Part shown: one piece after another, positions 46,226 through 54,949 of the stretch | Layout of the letters: every line of letters begins with the position of its first letter | How positions within the stretch are numbered: position 1 is the first letter of the stretch | Source: Bradyrhizobium sp. Tv2a-2 | GTDB taxonomy: Bacteria > Pseudomonadota > Alphaproteobacteria > Rhizobiales > Xanthobacteraceae | NCBI RefSeq assembly: GCF_000472425.1 | Contig: NZ_AXAI01000015.1 | Span: 142,428-206,427, forward strand | Direction: 5' to 3' | Length of the DNA: 64,000 nucleotides | Position numbers and translations under genes: made by a program | The notes under the pieces: generated by a model | Told to the model about the DNA's origin: nothing | What the model saw: only the letters and a program-made list of their open reading frames with translations | Database searches by the model: none

Positions 46226-46465
46226 ATGGACCGACTTAAGCACTCGCTGGAAGACATTGAATTGCCAATCTGCCCGCGATGCGGCATCGAGATGCAGTTG
46301 TATCGCTCGGAGCTCGTAAAGTTCATACCGGAAATTAATTTGCATCTGTTCAACTGTCCGACTTGCCTTCTGATTGCTGAGTCGGAAACGGTTAGCGAGG
46401 TGGCCTGGGTGGCTCCTGATCGGCTCGCGGTACCCCGCTTCCGATTTTTTGCGTTGGCGGCATAG
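46226..46465 (+). CDS. 79-aa zinc-ribbon-like protein
   Basis: Encodes MDRLKHSLEDIELPICPRCG, then IEMQLYRSELVKFIPEINLH and LFNCPTCLLIAESETV. Two CxxC pairs (CPRC, CPTC) are 29 residues apart. GGGAGGG 7 bp upstream marks the ATG. I recall MDRLKHSL-type zinc proteins as multi-copy in Bradyrhizobium. Likely a small structural or nucleic-acid-binding protein. Confidence 0.7.
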   Translation: MDRLKHSLEDIELPICPRCGIEMQLYRSELVKFIPEINLHLFNCPTCLLIAESETVSEVAWVAPDRLAVPRFRFFALAA

Positions 46466-46474
46466 GCCTTAGCC

Positions 46475-46729
46475 TTACTGACTGCCAATCCGGCCGTGCA
46501 TCGGCGCGTCGCTGCTGCGCGGGTTCTCATCGACGTGCTCCGCTCGAGCACGAGCTTTGGCCTGCTCCAGGCTCCCTTGCGGTGACAAGGTCCGGGTTGA
46601 GCCGCGGCTTGTCAGGTCGTTCCACTAGAAGCACGTCGACGCGCCACCCATCGGGGCGAAGCGACCTCGAAGCCGCTGCAGTTCGGCACGGCCCACGGCC
46701 TCGTGCTTGATCAGTCGAACGTCCGCCAT
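46475..46729 (-). pseudogene. decayed MADVRLIKHEA-family gene
   Basis: Starts intact with MADVRLIKHEAV, then loses frame. In another frame it reads F-stop-WNDLTSRGSTRTLSP and SLEQAKARARAEH, which is the expected C-terminal half (family pattern FYWDD...LRP...QALEQAK..ARAE). At least one frameshift and one TAG in place of the Tyr codon are present. The C-terminal half of a related gene is found fused at 59602. Confidence 0.6.
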
Positions 46730-46883
46730 GTCCGATGGCTCCGCCGCGCGGGCCGTGAGGGCAGCCGCTATCGCTTTGATGATGATCGCGGACCGCTACA
46801 AGCCTTCAGCTTCACCATCGCGTGATGTGGCTCGTTCAGGGGCGGGCGTCGGGGTTTATTGTTCAAACGAGGGAGGATGAAAA

Positions 46884-47171
46884 ATGAAGTCAACGATCCT
46901 CGCACTTTCTGCCGCAGCGCTGATCGCCGCCGCCCCGGCCGTGCTTGCCCAGAATGTATCAAGCAAGACACCTGACCGGCACCATAAGGTCTTGAAGAAG
47001 CACCCTACGATCGTCTCCGGCTACGCTCCGTGGCGTGTGGTGCACGCCAGGGACGTGAAGACGGGCTATCCGGGAGCTTTCGGTTACGCGCCCAGCGCAC
47101 CGAAAGACTATACGTACGACAATAGTAGACAAGCTGGCGGCGGCGGCGGTGGTGGCGGTTCTGGCATGTGA
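46884..47171 (+). CDS. small secreted protein with Gly-rich tail
   Basis: A 95-aa protein: signal peptide MKSTILALSAAALIAAAPAV cleaved near LAQ, then KTPDRHHKVLKKHP, APWRVVHARDVKTGYPGAFG, and an eight-Gly run before the C-terminal SGM. Ribosome site GAGGGAGG. Probably periplasmic or extracellular; function unknown. Confidence 0.75.
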   Translation: MKSTILALSAAALIAAAPAVLAQNVSSKTPDRHHKVLKKHPTIVSGYAPWRVVHARDVKTGYPGAFGYAPSAPKDYTYDNSRQAGGGGGGGGSGM

Positions 47172-47692
47172 GCCGTCTTCCGCAGCCGCAACGCGCGCAA
47201 GCGGATTTCCCCGGGGGCTGGGGACTTATTCGCCCGTCGGCAGTTTCGCCTTTAACCAGTCGCATTCATTACAAATTTGATCAGCGAATTTCTGCATCCG
47301 ACGAAACATGACCTTGAACCAGGTGCTTCATAGCAGCGACGCGCCACGGGCGCGCCGGTTCACTTGCTTTCTGTTGTACTCAAGTTGGGCGGCAAAATCC
47401 TTCGACCGCGGTATTTCAATTGAGCGGGGCCGAGAGCCGAGGCCAATGCGACCGTTCGGTAGCCAAAGACTCAAAGCGGTGTCACTTCGCCGCCGGATTC
47501 AACCTTATCACGTGGGTTGTGAAGAAGGCGCCGCGCCAGGGATCAAATCCGCTTTCGCGCTTGGAGCGTACAAGCACGCGCTTAACGTCCTTAGATTGAA
47601 AATATAGTTTAGTTGCAATGTGTTAGGCACTTCATAGTGTCTGTCGAGCCGACCGGAGTAGGCTTGGAATATAACCCGCTCGGGAGGCAACG
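47172..47692. other. intergenic, no convincing gene
   Basis: Frames on both strands are short and lack ribosome sites. No repeat shared with the rest of the window was seen. Confidence 0.4.
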
Positions 47693-47782
47693 ATGACACC
47701 CGACTGGCGTACCGTTCCTGCGACCATCGCTTGTATTTGTGCTTTGACCCTTATCGTTTTGATTGCCGTTGGCGCTTGGTAG
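47693..47782 (+). CDS. 29-aa membrane micro-protein
   Basis: Encodes MTPDWRTVPATIACICALTL, then IVLIAVGAW. A single hydrophobic helix with a Trp at each end. The CGGGAGGCAACG ribosome site is excellent. Function unknown. Confidence 0.6.
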   Translation: MTPDWRTVPATIACICALTLIVLIAVGAW

Positions 47783-47901
47783 CCGCCGCAGTGCCCCGCG
47801 CCGGCTTCGAAGGGGCGCCGTCAGCCGTTTCCGCCTTTAGTCGCCAGCTCTTGTTGTCGATATCGACGTGGACACCTTTGGGCATCACAGGGGGCGAGGG
47901 G

Positions 47902-48081
47902 ATGCGCTACATCGCGTACGCGGTCGATGCACTGGGGGTTGCCAGCGCTACCTACCAGGTCGAATGCATCGGCGATGAGGATGCAACGGACAGAGCCAGA
48001 GAGCTACTCGAAGCCCATATGACGATCGAACTTTGGCAAGGCTACCGGAGAGTGACGCGCCTCACGCGAGACAACAGTTGA
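47902..48081 (+). CDS. hypothetical 59-aa protein
   Basis: Encodes MRYIAYAVDALGVASATYQV, then ECIGDEDATDRARELLEAHM and TIELWQGYRRVTRLTRDNS. The beta-alpha-beta pattern and the ending (IELWxGxRRVxRL) match a short conserved rhizobial protein I recall. GGGGCGAGGGG precedes the ATG. Confidence 0.65.
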   Translation: MRYIAYAVDALGVASATYQVECIGDEDATDRARELLEAHMTIELWQGYRRVTRLTRDNS

Positions 48082-48155
48082 GGCCGGCCGCCAACCGCAC
48101 GTTATGTATGGCGAGTCCCTTCACACGTGTGAATAGCGTCACATCGCGCGACCTC

Positions 48156-48211
48156 CGAATCGGCTAAACTTGTGGTCCTCCCTAGCCTGGGCCCGTCGCG
48201 AATGGCGGGTC
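48156..48211. repeat. repeat family R5, copy 1
   Basis: CGAATCGGCTAAACTTGTGG, TCCTCCCTAGCCTGGGCC, then the stem CCCGTCGCGAATGGCGGG followed by TCTTCTTT. It matches 59575-59631. Confidence 0.6.
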
Positions 48212-48487
48212 TTCTTTGTGGCGATCCGATCGATCTCGCTCAGCGATGGCTTGGGAAAATGGGGGTACGACGACGATACCAATCGCCAAAACTCCCAGTG
48301 CCTCCAGCACGCGCTTCATAGAGACCGTCGCCGTTTGAGCGGCTAACCTAATCGCAAGCGCGAGCGGCTTCCCCAGCGAGGGGAGTGGATTTTCCAGCAA
48401 ATCGGTGATGGGATGGGTTGGGATGCCTCAGCGCTTGAGTGGCGGGGTCTCCGCCGGCCAGTGGTGCAGCGCGAAGCGGGCAGCGTC

Positions 48488-48787
48488 ATGAAGCGATCCG
48501 GAAAGAGGCGGCGAACGTTCGATGCTTTGATGTTGGCGGTCGACGCGAACCGCGTGATTGGGTTGCGGCTTGCAAAGCTGATGCGTGGCGGCAAAAGCGC
48601 CCAGCGCGAAGCTGCGCTCATGGTCACAGAAAAGATGGCTGCCGCCATCGAAGCTGGCGGGAAGCTAATGAGCGGCGCATCGAGCGACGACATTGTTCGT
48701 CTGTATCGGCGGCGCGTTGCATCGAACGCGAAGCGCCTCAGCAAGCTCAAATTATCTGCTCCGTCGAAGCGGCGCCGGCGCAAGTAA
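48488..48787 (+). CDS. 99-aa basic helical protein
   Basis: Encodes MKRSGKRRRTFDALMLAVDA, later GGKSAQREAALMVTEKMAAA, and ends in SAPSKRRRRK. Basic ends surround an amphipathic helical core. It is reminiscent of short phasin-like or nucleoid-type proteins, but there is no specific match. A longer upstream frame exists; this ATG is where the conserved part begins. Confidence 0.65.
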   Translation: MKRSGKRRRTFDALMLAVDANRVIGLRLAKLMRGGKSAQREAALMVTEKMAAAIEAGGKLMSGASSDDIVRLYRRRVASNAKRLSKLKLSAPSKRRRRK

Positions 48788-48890
48788 TTGCACCCTGCTT
48801 ACCGACGGGATCGCACCCCATGTTTGGCTGCACCCGGACGCAGAGCGGCGGGAATAGACGCCGCCGGCTGAGGCGACCCGTCCAAGCGGT

Positions 48891-48983
48891 CTAGCCGAGT
48901 AGAACGAGATAAAAGAGGGCCCCGCCAATCGTCACCGCGATCGCCCAAATCGCAGGATCGAAGCTGTTCGGCTCGGTATGCAT
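48891..48983 (-). CDS. 30-aa membrane micro-protein
   Basis: Encodes MHTEPNSFDPAIWAIAVTIG, then GALFYLVLLG. A polar N-terminus is followed by one membrane helix running to the stop. The ribosome site is weak (AAGAGATG). Confidence 0.45.
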   Translation of the reverse strand: MHTEPNSFDPAIWAIAVTIGGALFYLVLLG

Positions 48984-49128
48984 CGAAGCATCTCTTGAAG
49001 TTTAGACTTCAAAGAAGCTCAATTAGTGCCGAGCTTCAGAGGCTGGCTCCTGCGTCGTACATCGAGGTGCGCGCAATCATGCGGACACCGAAAAAGAGTC
49101 GCGGCTGGGCCCGGTTGGGCTGCTGAGC

Positions 49129-49329
49129 TCATTCAAAGGGTACGAGTGCCCACTCCGCTGCGAGATCTTTGATCCCGTCGAATTTAAGAGGCGCCAGTTT
49201 GCCCTCTCGGACGATGGTCGCGCTCTCGCGCTCATCAAGCGGCAAGATCATTGCTCTCGCTACAGCGGAGCGCATTTTCATAATGCCATGATTGGTCAGG
49301 GTAACCAGCTCTTCAGGGTCAAAGGCCAT
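49129..49329 (-). CDS. hypothetical 66-aa protein
   Basis: Encodes MAFDPEELVTLTNHGIMKMR, then SAVARAMILPLDERESATIV and REGKLAPLKFDGIKDLAAEW. ATG start; protein-like composition; family unknown. Confidence 0.6.
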   Translation of the reverse strand: MAFDPEELVTLTNHGIMKMRSAVARAMILPLDERESATIVREGKLAPLKFDGIKDLAAEWALVPFE

Positions 49330-49797
49330 TTTGCACGCCCAGTTTTGCGGCCAACCTAGTTAGCCGGCCCGCGCGCCCCGAATGCCCAGCAGGAAACTAG
49401 CCGAATTTGATTAAGCTTTAGTTCAATCAGCAGAACGCAATTTGCGGCTGTTTGGTTCGCGTACCGCGCTTCGCCAGCTTCCAGCCGGCGCGCCCGAGAC
49501 AGGTGAAACATTGGCCTAGCCGCGAGTCTGTCGCCGGTATTCGGGTCGTTCGAGGTAACAGACCCGGCAGTTCAACCGACATGAAAACTGCTGATCGCGC
49601 GATGATCTTCCTTCAGCGTATCATCTGCTCGACTGAAGCGGCAGACGATCCATCTCGTGGGCCGAAATGCCGATGCTGTGACGCTCGCAGCCCCGTCGAA
49701 ATGGCGAAGAGCGGCGCTAGAAGAAGCGGCCTGAGCCGCGTGCGGCGTACTTCATCTAATTGGAGCAGGGACCGTGACGGCGCGGCGGCGTCGGCAT
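49330..49797. other. intergenic, one weak frame
   Basis: A plus-strand frame from 49580 (MKTADRAMIFLQRIICSTEA) contains a CRCC cluster but overlaps the 61-aa gene at its end and has no ribosome site. Not accepted. Confidence 0.35.
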
Positions 49798-49983
49798 CTA
49801 ACGCTGATGGCCGAGGCCAATTCCCAGTTTCACCGCCTTCTGTCTTAGAGATCCGGCAGACCGCTTCATCTGCTTTGAAATCTTTGATACCGGCGTCCTG
49901 GCTTTCGAATGCTGCTTCAGCAATTTGACGTCAGCTGCGGTGTAGGGCTTGCGCCCCGGTTGCTTCTTGTTCGCTTTGGCCAT
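49798..49983 (-). CDS. 61-aa basic protein, copy 2
   Basis: Encodes MAKANKKQPGRKPYTAADVK, then LLKQHSKARTPVSKISKQMK and RSAGSLRQKAVKLGIGLGHQ. It is the paralogue of 42136-42321, with identical length and ending. Most changes lie in the first 20 residues. GAGGAGATCCA-type ribosome site upstream. A small helix-turn-helix DNA-binding role is inferred. Confidence 0.72.
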   Translation of the reverse strand: MAKANKKQPGRKPYTAADVKLLKQHSKARTPVSKISKQMKRSAGSLRQKAVKLGIGLGHQR

Positions 49984-50167
49984 TGGATCTCCTCAAGATG
50001 GGCGCCACGTACATAGCATGGGCGGCAAAGCTATCAACGCTCGGAATTGCCGCCGGCTGTGCTTGAAGCCGTGAAATAATGGTGCCGCAGCACCGCCACT
50101 AAATTGCCGGACGAATCAGCGACGTCATTTGCCGTGGGGTGGGCTGAGGCGCATGGGTGAAACGATT

Positions 50168-50329
50168 ATGCGCAATGGTTCCTATCGATATGTCTCGGCC
50201 ATCATGAGCGGGTTGATCATGGGCTCGGCGCTTTGGCTCGGCATAGCCCTCGTTCGGACGGGTGGACCCAGTGCCAGGCAAGTCACGGCCGAGCCCATCA
50301 CCACGGAGCTGAGAGGTTCGCTGCGGTAG
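50168..50329 (+). CDS. 53-aa membrane protein
   Basis: Encodes MRNGSYRYVSAIMSGLIMGS, then ALWLGIALVRTGGPSARQVT. One hydrophobic helix near the N-terminus. Two upstream ATGs are in frame (50153 and 50129), so the start is uncertain. Confidence 0.4.
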   Translation: MRNGSYRYVSAIMSGLIMGSALWLGIALVRTGGPSARQVTAEPITTELRGSLR

Positions 50330-50690
50330 CGCGTCAGCGCCTCGTCGCCGGCTGGGCAAAGTGCGGCCAACAGCTCATGGACCTGCCCCTTTCTGCCAAG
50401 CAAAATCGCTGCGCGGATGCGACTGTCAGACGCGCGGGATGCTGCCTTAGAAGACGAAACCGATGCCGCGCTGACGGCTCTCCGTGCCATCGGGCGTGTG
50501 GTTTCGCCCCGGGAGCAGAGCTCGTCTCTGCTTGAGCAGCCCGAATATTGAGAGTGCCGAGCTCAGCGAGCGGCCATGAGTGGGGCTGTAACGATCTGCT
50601 CACCAATCTTCTAAAGACGCAGAAAACCAGATTCCCTAATCAGCCCGCAATGACTCGCCGCTATTCTGAAAAGAAAACGGGAGGGCGATC

Positions 50691-50819
50691 ATGTTTGCGA
50701 TCGTTCGGATCATTGTGCTTATAGTCAGCGCGTATGCCGGCTCGAGATGCGCGGAGATGCAGTATCCGCCTCAGTCAGAACCAGCTGCGTGTTCAGCAGC
50801 GGGTATTTGTCATGGCTAG
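50691..50819 (+). CDS. 42-aa small protein, possibly exported
   Basis: Encodes MFAIVRIIVLIVSAYAGSRC, then AEMQYPPQSEPAACSAAGIC. A hydrophobic N-terminus and three Cys. The ribosome site CGGGAGGGCGATC is excellent. Its stop overlaps the ATG of the next gene by eight bases (ATGGCTAG), implying coupled translation. Confidence 0.5.
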   Translation: MFAIVRIIVLIVSAYAGSRCAEMQYPPQSEPAACSAAGICHG

Positions 50820-51036
50820 GTTAGTTCTGATCAACGGCAAATTAGGACCGGAGCACTATCGTGCGATCTGCGACGAGATCGGCGCGCGCCTGGGATTCAT
50901 TCTTCGACCAGAAAAGGATTTTCCGCCGAGAATTGCGGAGCTGCTCAATCTGCTTGCAGCGCTGGATTGCGAGGCGCCGTCGATTGCGCCGGCGTTAAGC
51001 GACCTGACAGATCGCGCATTCATGGATGTCGCCTAA
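50812..51036 (+). CDS. hypothetical 74-aa protein
   Basis: Encodes MARLVLINGKLGPEHYRAIC, then DEIGARLGFILRPEKDFPPR. It has an ordered helix pattern typical of a real protein. Start overlaps the previous small gene. Family not recognised. Confidence 0.6.
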   Translation: MARLVLINGKLGPEHYRAICDEIGARLGFILRPEKDFPPRIAELLNLLAALDCEAPSIAPALSDLTDRAFMDVA

Positions 51037-51334
51037 GCCTCGCACCGTGGTGCATCCGGCGGCCCTTCGGGCGTGACATCTCGACGCAGAGTCCTGGGAC
51101 AAGGCCAAGAGGACACTTCCGGACGACGCTCCGATCAAAATGCGCGGAGCAGACAAGGAAGATTTGTCAGTTAGTTAGGTTACGGCGCTTATCGCCGCAC
51201 AGGACGAACCTACGCTCTCGTCCGGAGCCGGACATTACCAACACTTCACAACCTTGATGCGATTTAACAAGGCTTCATTGCACAAGACCGATAGACCGCG
51301 CGCCCGGGGACGTCCTCCAAATCGAGATGACGCC
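51037..51334. other. intergenic, nothing recognised
   Basis: No ORF with a ribosome site and no visible repeat. Confidence 0.35.
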
Positions 51335-51577
51335 ATGAAGTTTGATGAACAGGAACGTACCGCGCTGACAGGCGCAGGTTTCGCGGTCTCCGACAACAAC
51401 AAAACGGCCTATGTCGAAGCGACGCTCGTGATCGCCGCACACGATGACGAAACCTATTGGCTGACGTTCTCTCTGCCGAACGAGACGCGAATCGTGTGTG
51501 TCATGCCGCGCGACCAGATGACCGCAGCGATCACCGACGACCCCGCCCTCGTGGTGCGAAGGAGTCGCCTGCAGTGA
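51335..51577 (+). CDS. hypothetical 80-aa protein
   Basis: Encodes MKFDEQERTALTGAGFAVSD, then NNKTAYVEATLVIAAHDDET and YWLTFSLPNETRIVCVMPRD. The strand-rich pattern suggests a small beta domain. Its stop overlaps the next start by four bases (GTGA), so the two are translated as a unit. Confidence 0.65.
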   Translation: MKFDEQERTALTGAGFAVSDNNKTAYVEATLVIAAHDDETYWLTFSLPNETRIVCVMPRDQMTAAITDDPALVVRRSRLQ

Positions 51578-52005
51578 AGATCACTTTTTCCCAGGCGCGG
51601 CTGAAGGCTCTATGGGCCGAGGCAGTGCAGCAATGGCCGGTCTCGGTGCGCACTATAAATGGCCAACGGTCGCCCGGCTTCTGGCTTGTCGGTGGCCAGG
51701 GCGTCTACCTCATGCATAACGGCGCGAGGCCTAAGGGCAGCCCTATCGTCGCCTATGCAAACGAATGTGACCCGCTCAAAGTGCCGACCGAAAATTGGTT
51801 GAACATCAAGCGCGCCATCTTCGGCAACGGTGGCGGCATGGAGTTTATTGAGGTGGTAATGATCGGCACGGCCGTGGATGGTGGCTGCGACATCGAGATT
51901 ATGTTGGACGACGACACGATGACGGTGGCCGTAGTCGAAAATGGGCAAGCTATCGTGCGATGGCAATCATTGCGAACTCGGCTCGCACCGGATTGGTACC
52001 ATTAG
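51574..52005 (+). CDS. DUF3085-like protein
   Basis: A 143-aa protein from a GTG in a four-base overlap with the gene above. It shows SVRTINGQRSPGFWLVGGQG, VYLMHNGARPKGSPIVAYAN, ECDPLKVPTENWLNIKRAIF and GNGGGMEFIE. The G.YLM.NG...G....YA.ECDP....W...K..FG..GG.EFIE pattern fits DUF3085, a family seen in plasmids and integrated elements. Function unknown. Confidence 0.6.
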   Translation: MKITFSQARLKALWAEAVQQWPVSVRTINGQRSPGFWLVGGQGVYLMHNGARPKGSPIVAYANECDPLKVPTENWLNIKRAIFGNGGGMEFIEVVMIGTAVDGGCDIEIMLDDDTMTVAVVENGQAIVRWQSLRTRLAPDWYH

Positions 52006-52216
52006 GGCAGCTGGTTCCTGTGGCTGCAGCGGTGGTCGGAGCGGTAAACGCAGCGTCGCCGGAGCCGATGGCACAGAAAGCGGGACCCGCAGCAGCTCGC
52101 GACACATGCCTGCCGGGCGAGACGGCGATAGTTATCCACAACGCAGATGGACTGACGTCTTGTTTTGGTCACGTCGGGGATCAGGATCACGAGTTGACCA
52201 ACAAAAGGCAGCCAGC

Positions 52217-52426
52217 ATGCCACACAAACAGGCCGCGGCTTTAAGTCCCGAAATCCAGAAGCGGATAGCTCAAATCGAAACAATGAACCTGGAGGAGGTC
52301 AGCGCGTCATTGTTCGGCATATTGGACGAGTTCAGGTCGGGTACGACGCCCCCTTACCAAGCGGATGCGATCCGCAACGCCGCCTACAATCGGATACAAG
52401 CGATCAGAAAAGAGTTGATCGGCTGA
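52217..52426 (+). CDS. hypothetical 69-aa helical protein
   Basis: Encodes MPHKQAAALSPEIQKRIAQI, then ETMNLEEVSASLFGILDEFR and AIRNAAYNRIQAIRKELIG. All-helical with charged ends. ATG at 52217 lies within a longer frame whose upstream part is not protein-like. Confidence 0.55.
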   Translation: MPHKQAAALSPEIQKRIAQIETMNLEEVSASLFGILDEFRSGTTPPYQADAIRNAAYNRIQAIRKELIG

Positions 52427-52452
52427 GGCGCGACCAGGTCGCTTACAGTCGC

Positions 52453-52530
52453 CCCAAAAAATACGCCGCCGCGCTCGAAATGTCCTCTCTCGGTGGCTTT
52501 TGTTTCGAGCTGGGACGCTGAATTCCCACA
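52453..52530. repeat. hairpin repeat family R3, copy 2
   Basis: CCCCAAAAAATACGCCGCCG, then TCTCTCGGTGGCTTTTGTTT and AGCTGGGACGCTGAATTCCC. It is the partner of 44042-44121. The rest of 52427-52807 holds a GCCCCCGAG/CCCGGGGGG hairpin near 52650 and no gene. Confidence 0.7.
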
Positions 52531-52807
52531 ATCGAATTTGAGCAGCGGCCGTGTCACTCGCCCATCGGTGCCATTGATCTGACCGGGTAAGCGACTACCA
52601 GACCGCACTTTCCTGAGGTGGCCCGATAGGGCTGAGCCGTTCCTAAGCCCCCGAGCACAGCGCCCGGGGGGGCCGGCAGGCAACCGTGACCGGACGTGCT
52701 GAGCCGAACCGTCACGCCATGGCACGTGCTTGAAGAACCATCTCCTCGGCTTGGGAAAGGCCGAGGAGCCCGACACTGAGGGGATGAGCCGGGGGAATTG
52801 GCCTGCC

Positions 52808-53014
52808 TCAGACCCTCAAATTTTCCGCGCTGCTCTTGCCCCGCCTGGGATCGACCTTGACCTCGTAAGATATCTTCTGGCCCTCGGCCAAACCGGACAA
52901 TCCAGCGCGCTCAACGGCGCTGATATGAACGAACACATCACTTCCGCCATCGTCCGGCTGGATGAAACCAAATCCCTTTTGGCCGTTGAACCACTTAACT
53001 GTACCTGTCGCCAT
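52808..53014 (-). CDS. cold-shock-domain protein
   Basis: A 68-aa single OB-fold cold-shock protein that binds single-stranded RNA and DNA. RNP1 is KGFGFI and RNP2 is VFVHIS, within MATGTVKWFNGQKGFGFIQP and DVFVHISAVERAGLSGLAEG. Start at 53014 with AAGGA 8 bp upstream. It stands alone on the minus strand within otherwise accessory DNA. Confidence 0.93.
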   Translation of the reverse strand: MATGTVKWFNGQKGFGFIQPDDGGSDVFVHISAVERAGLSGLAEGQKISYEVKVDPRRGKSSAENLRV

Positions 53015-53150
53015 AAATCGTTCCTTTTGGTGCAAATGCAGCAGCGGATTAGCACAATTATCGCTCTTGCACACTCCGGTGGAGCTTCGGTTCCAGGCCG
53101 GTCGGGTGGAACCGTGGCCGAAAGTCATATTTGGTCCGCAATGCGCGCGC

Positions 53151-53480
53151 ATGGGTATTGCGTATTTCAACGCGCCGGCAAGGGCTCCGATCGCCGCCAG
53201 AGCGCTGCTGCTGTTGACCCTCTCGCTCGGCGGCTGCGCGACGTCAACTGCTGGCTCGTCGCTGATGGATGCGCGGGCTGAGGCACCGCCGCAGCGCAAA
53301 TCGAGTGGTTACCTTCCGGTGGAAGATCTGCCGCTGTCCCGTGAACTGATGAAAACCGATGAACAAACGAAGCTCAAGAAGGAGCTGACCGCAGCGCGTG
53401 ACCGGCAGGCAGCAGCCGCAAAAGCCGAAGGGGGCGCTCCGCAAGCAGTGCGGCCGAGCAGTCAGGCGGTTCGACCATGA
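53151..53480 (+). CDS. small lipoprotein
   Basis: A 109-aa protein with a lipobox (LTLSLGGC, Cys29) after a hydrophobic ARALLLLT stretch, so membrane anchoring by lipid is expected. The mature part has GYLPVEDLPLSRELMKTDEQ, then an Ala/Lys/Glu-rich helix, and a Val-Arg-Pro ending repeated twice (AVRPSSQAVRP). Divergent from the cold-shock gene. Confidence 0.65.
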   Translation: MGIAYFNAPARAPIAARALLLLTLSLGGCATSTAGSSLMDARAEAPPQRKSSGYLPVEDLPLSRELMKTDEQTKLKKELTAARDRQAAAAKAEGGAPQAVRPSSQAVRP

Positions 53481-53482
53481 AG

Positions 53483-53503
53483 GCGCAGGGCTTCGGTGCC
53501 GCG
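53483..53503. repeat. UUCG hairpin element, copy 2
   Basis: GCGCAGGGCTTCGGTGCCGC, three bases after the lipoprotein stop codon. Stem with TTCG loop, similar to 42965 and 56601. Confidence 0.45.
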
Positions 53504-53636
53504 TTCCTAATTTGGGAGCACCGTAACTTCTTGGCTCGCCCGGGGCTGATCGACCTGTTCTGATTTGCGGCGAGAACTGTCAGCGGCGCATGGCGCCTTA
53601 AAGCTAAATTAACGGTAATCGCGAACAGTTCGGACC

Positions 53637-53876
53637 ATGGTTCGACCGATTTTTTCCAACGCGAAGCCGACATTGCTCAAGATGGTTCTTCCAAGTCCGT
53701 GCGCCGCAGTTCTGCTGCTGGTAGCGCTTGTAAGCACCGCGCTGATCTCAGAAAGCGCTTGGGCGGCCGACCTGCGGCTCCGAACAAGGCCGGTTTGGCA
53801 ACGCGAGGCGTCCTTGGATTGGCGAACGCGCTTCGTTGAAGCATTTCAGCGCTATCTACACCGACAGAATCGATAG
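53637..53876 (+). CDS. small exported protein
   Basis: A 79-aa ORF with an internal signal-peptide-like stretch (PCAAVLLLVALVSTALISES, then AWAADL). The ATG at 53682 gives a more normal signal peptide. The mature part is only about 30 residues, ending WRTRFVEAFQRYLHRQNR. It overlaps the end of a pseudogene on the other strand. Confidence 0.45.
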   Translation: MVRPIFSNAKPTLLKMVLPSPCAAVLLLVALVSTALISESAWAADLRLRTRPVWQREASLDWRTRFVEAFQRYLHRQNR

Positions 53877-54072
53877 GGTCTTTGGGGGCGGCTTCCCCAT
53901 CTGTTCGAACGTCTCCTTGATGTCGGCGAGGCGCAGCCTCTCGGCTTGAGCAGGCCGGTAATCTTGCGGGCGATCTCATCGCGCTTGATCGCATTCAACT
54001 CGGCATGGAACGCGCGTATATCCTGAACAGAGCGGCGCGCCGCGGACGGCAGTCTATCGGCTTGAGGGGCAT
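53856..54072 (-). pseudogene. decayed MPLKPI-family gene, copy 1
   Basis: Begins MPLKPIDCRPRRAALFRIYA and stops early. Downstream, in other frames, it reads NAIKRDEIARKITGLLKP and RLRLADIKETFEQMGKP. These are the middle and C-terminal blocks of the family I remember as MPLKPIELPPAVAR...KRDEIA...LRLSDVK.MF.QM. At least two frameshifts. Confidence 0.6.
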
Positions 54073-54136
54073 GTCCTGGACATGGGCGATCAAGTGGGAA
54101 AAAGCGAATGCGATGGCGCTTTTTGAAGTCTGAGTC

Positions 54137-54225
54137 ATCCGGCTAGAAAAGCACAGCGCCGCCCGAGCGGAATATCCGCTTGGCGGCGCTGCGTTACGCA
54201 CTGGATAACTGAAATTTCCCAGCCT
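54137..54225. repeat. hairpin element related to R3
   Basis: CAGCGCCGCC ... GGCGGCGCTG stem with AAAAG on one side, followed by CTGAAATTTCCCAG. It shares the layout of R3 (hairpin, then a TGAAATTCCCA-like block) but is more distant in sequence. Confidence 0.4.
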
Positions 54226-54673
54226 TATCTTTGGTGTGTTCGTAGCGGGAGAGAGTTCACCCATTTCAAGGGCCACGGCGGCGAATTGGAGGTACCTCTC
54301 TCGCATGATCCAATTTCCCGTGAGCAATAACGGTTAACCCGCCCGCTGGACCGATAGCCCCAGCCCCGGCGTTCAGTGGATGAGCGACCCAGCGGCGGGA
54401 GGGGGAGGCCGGCCGGTAGACGGTGGCGGCATCACTATCGCCACTCAAAAAATCAGCCGATCATCCCGGCCCGCAATTTCCCAAACACTTGACCAGTATG
54501 TCGGAAGATGTGAACTCGGGTCCTTAACGGCGACAGTCGCGACATTGCACGGCGACCTACTCGACGCCGATGAGAAGGACTACCTTTGATGTAGATATCC
54601 CCTGTTGGCTCGCAGGGAGTGGACCGTAATCAGCGGGCCTTGCCTCACCATGGAGAGCCCCGGAGTCGACACC
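54226..54673. other. intergenic, one weak frame
   Basis: A 69-codon frame at 54380-54589 (ending HGDLLDADEKDYL) has no ribosome site and starts in a Gly-rich low-complexity run. Not accepted as a gene. Confidence 0.35.
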
Positions 54674-54949
54674 ATGCGCCAAACTTTATTCGTGGCAATG
54701 TCCGTCGTTTGTCTCATTGCAATAACGACCTCGGCCTCGCCAGGACGCTCTCGCACGCCCAGCCCGGAGGTAGCAACACCACCGGATCTGTACTGTCTCC
54801 AAGGCGTAATCTGGGGCTACCCTGGCAACTGTCAGTTCTCAAGCTACGCGCAATGTATGGCGACCGCCTCCGGTACGGTGGCCTACTGTGGCGTGAATCC
54901 GCGATATGCGTTTACGGAGCAGCGACAAGGCTATTGGCCACTCCGTTGA
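54674..54949 (+). CDS. DUF3551 secreted protein, copy 1
   Basis: A 91-aa protein: signal peptide MRQTLFVAMSVVCLIAITTS, then the DUF3551 core YCLQGVIWGYPGNCQFSSYA and QCMATASGTVAYCGVNPRYA. Four conserved Cys are likely in two disulfides. Function unknown; exported. A second member is at 57814. Confidence 0.82.
   Translation: MRQTLFVAMSVVCLIAITTSASPGRSRTPSPEVATPPDLYCLQGVIWGYPGNCQFSSYAQCMATASGTVAYCGVNPRYAFTEQRQGYWPLR

Noticed and set aside
45799..46551. 250-codon minus-strand frame
   Set aside because: Covers the zinc-ribbon gene and the decayed MADVRLIKHEA gene in the wrong frame; mostly an artefact of GC content.
47308..47607. 99-codon plus-strand frame
   Set aside because: No ribosome site and no protein-like pattern.
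51960..52244. 94-codon plus-strand frame overlapping the DUF3085-like gene
   Set aside because: An RDTCLPGE block is suggestive of an exported peptide, but it overlaps two better genes and has no clear ribosome site.
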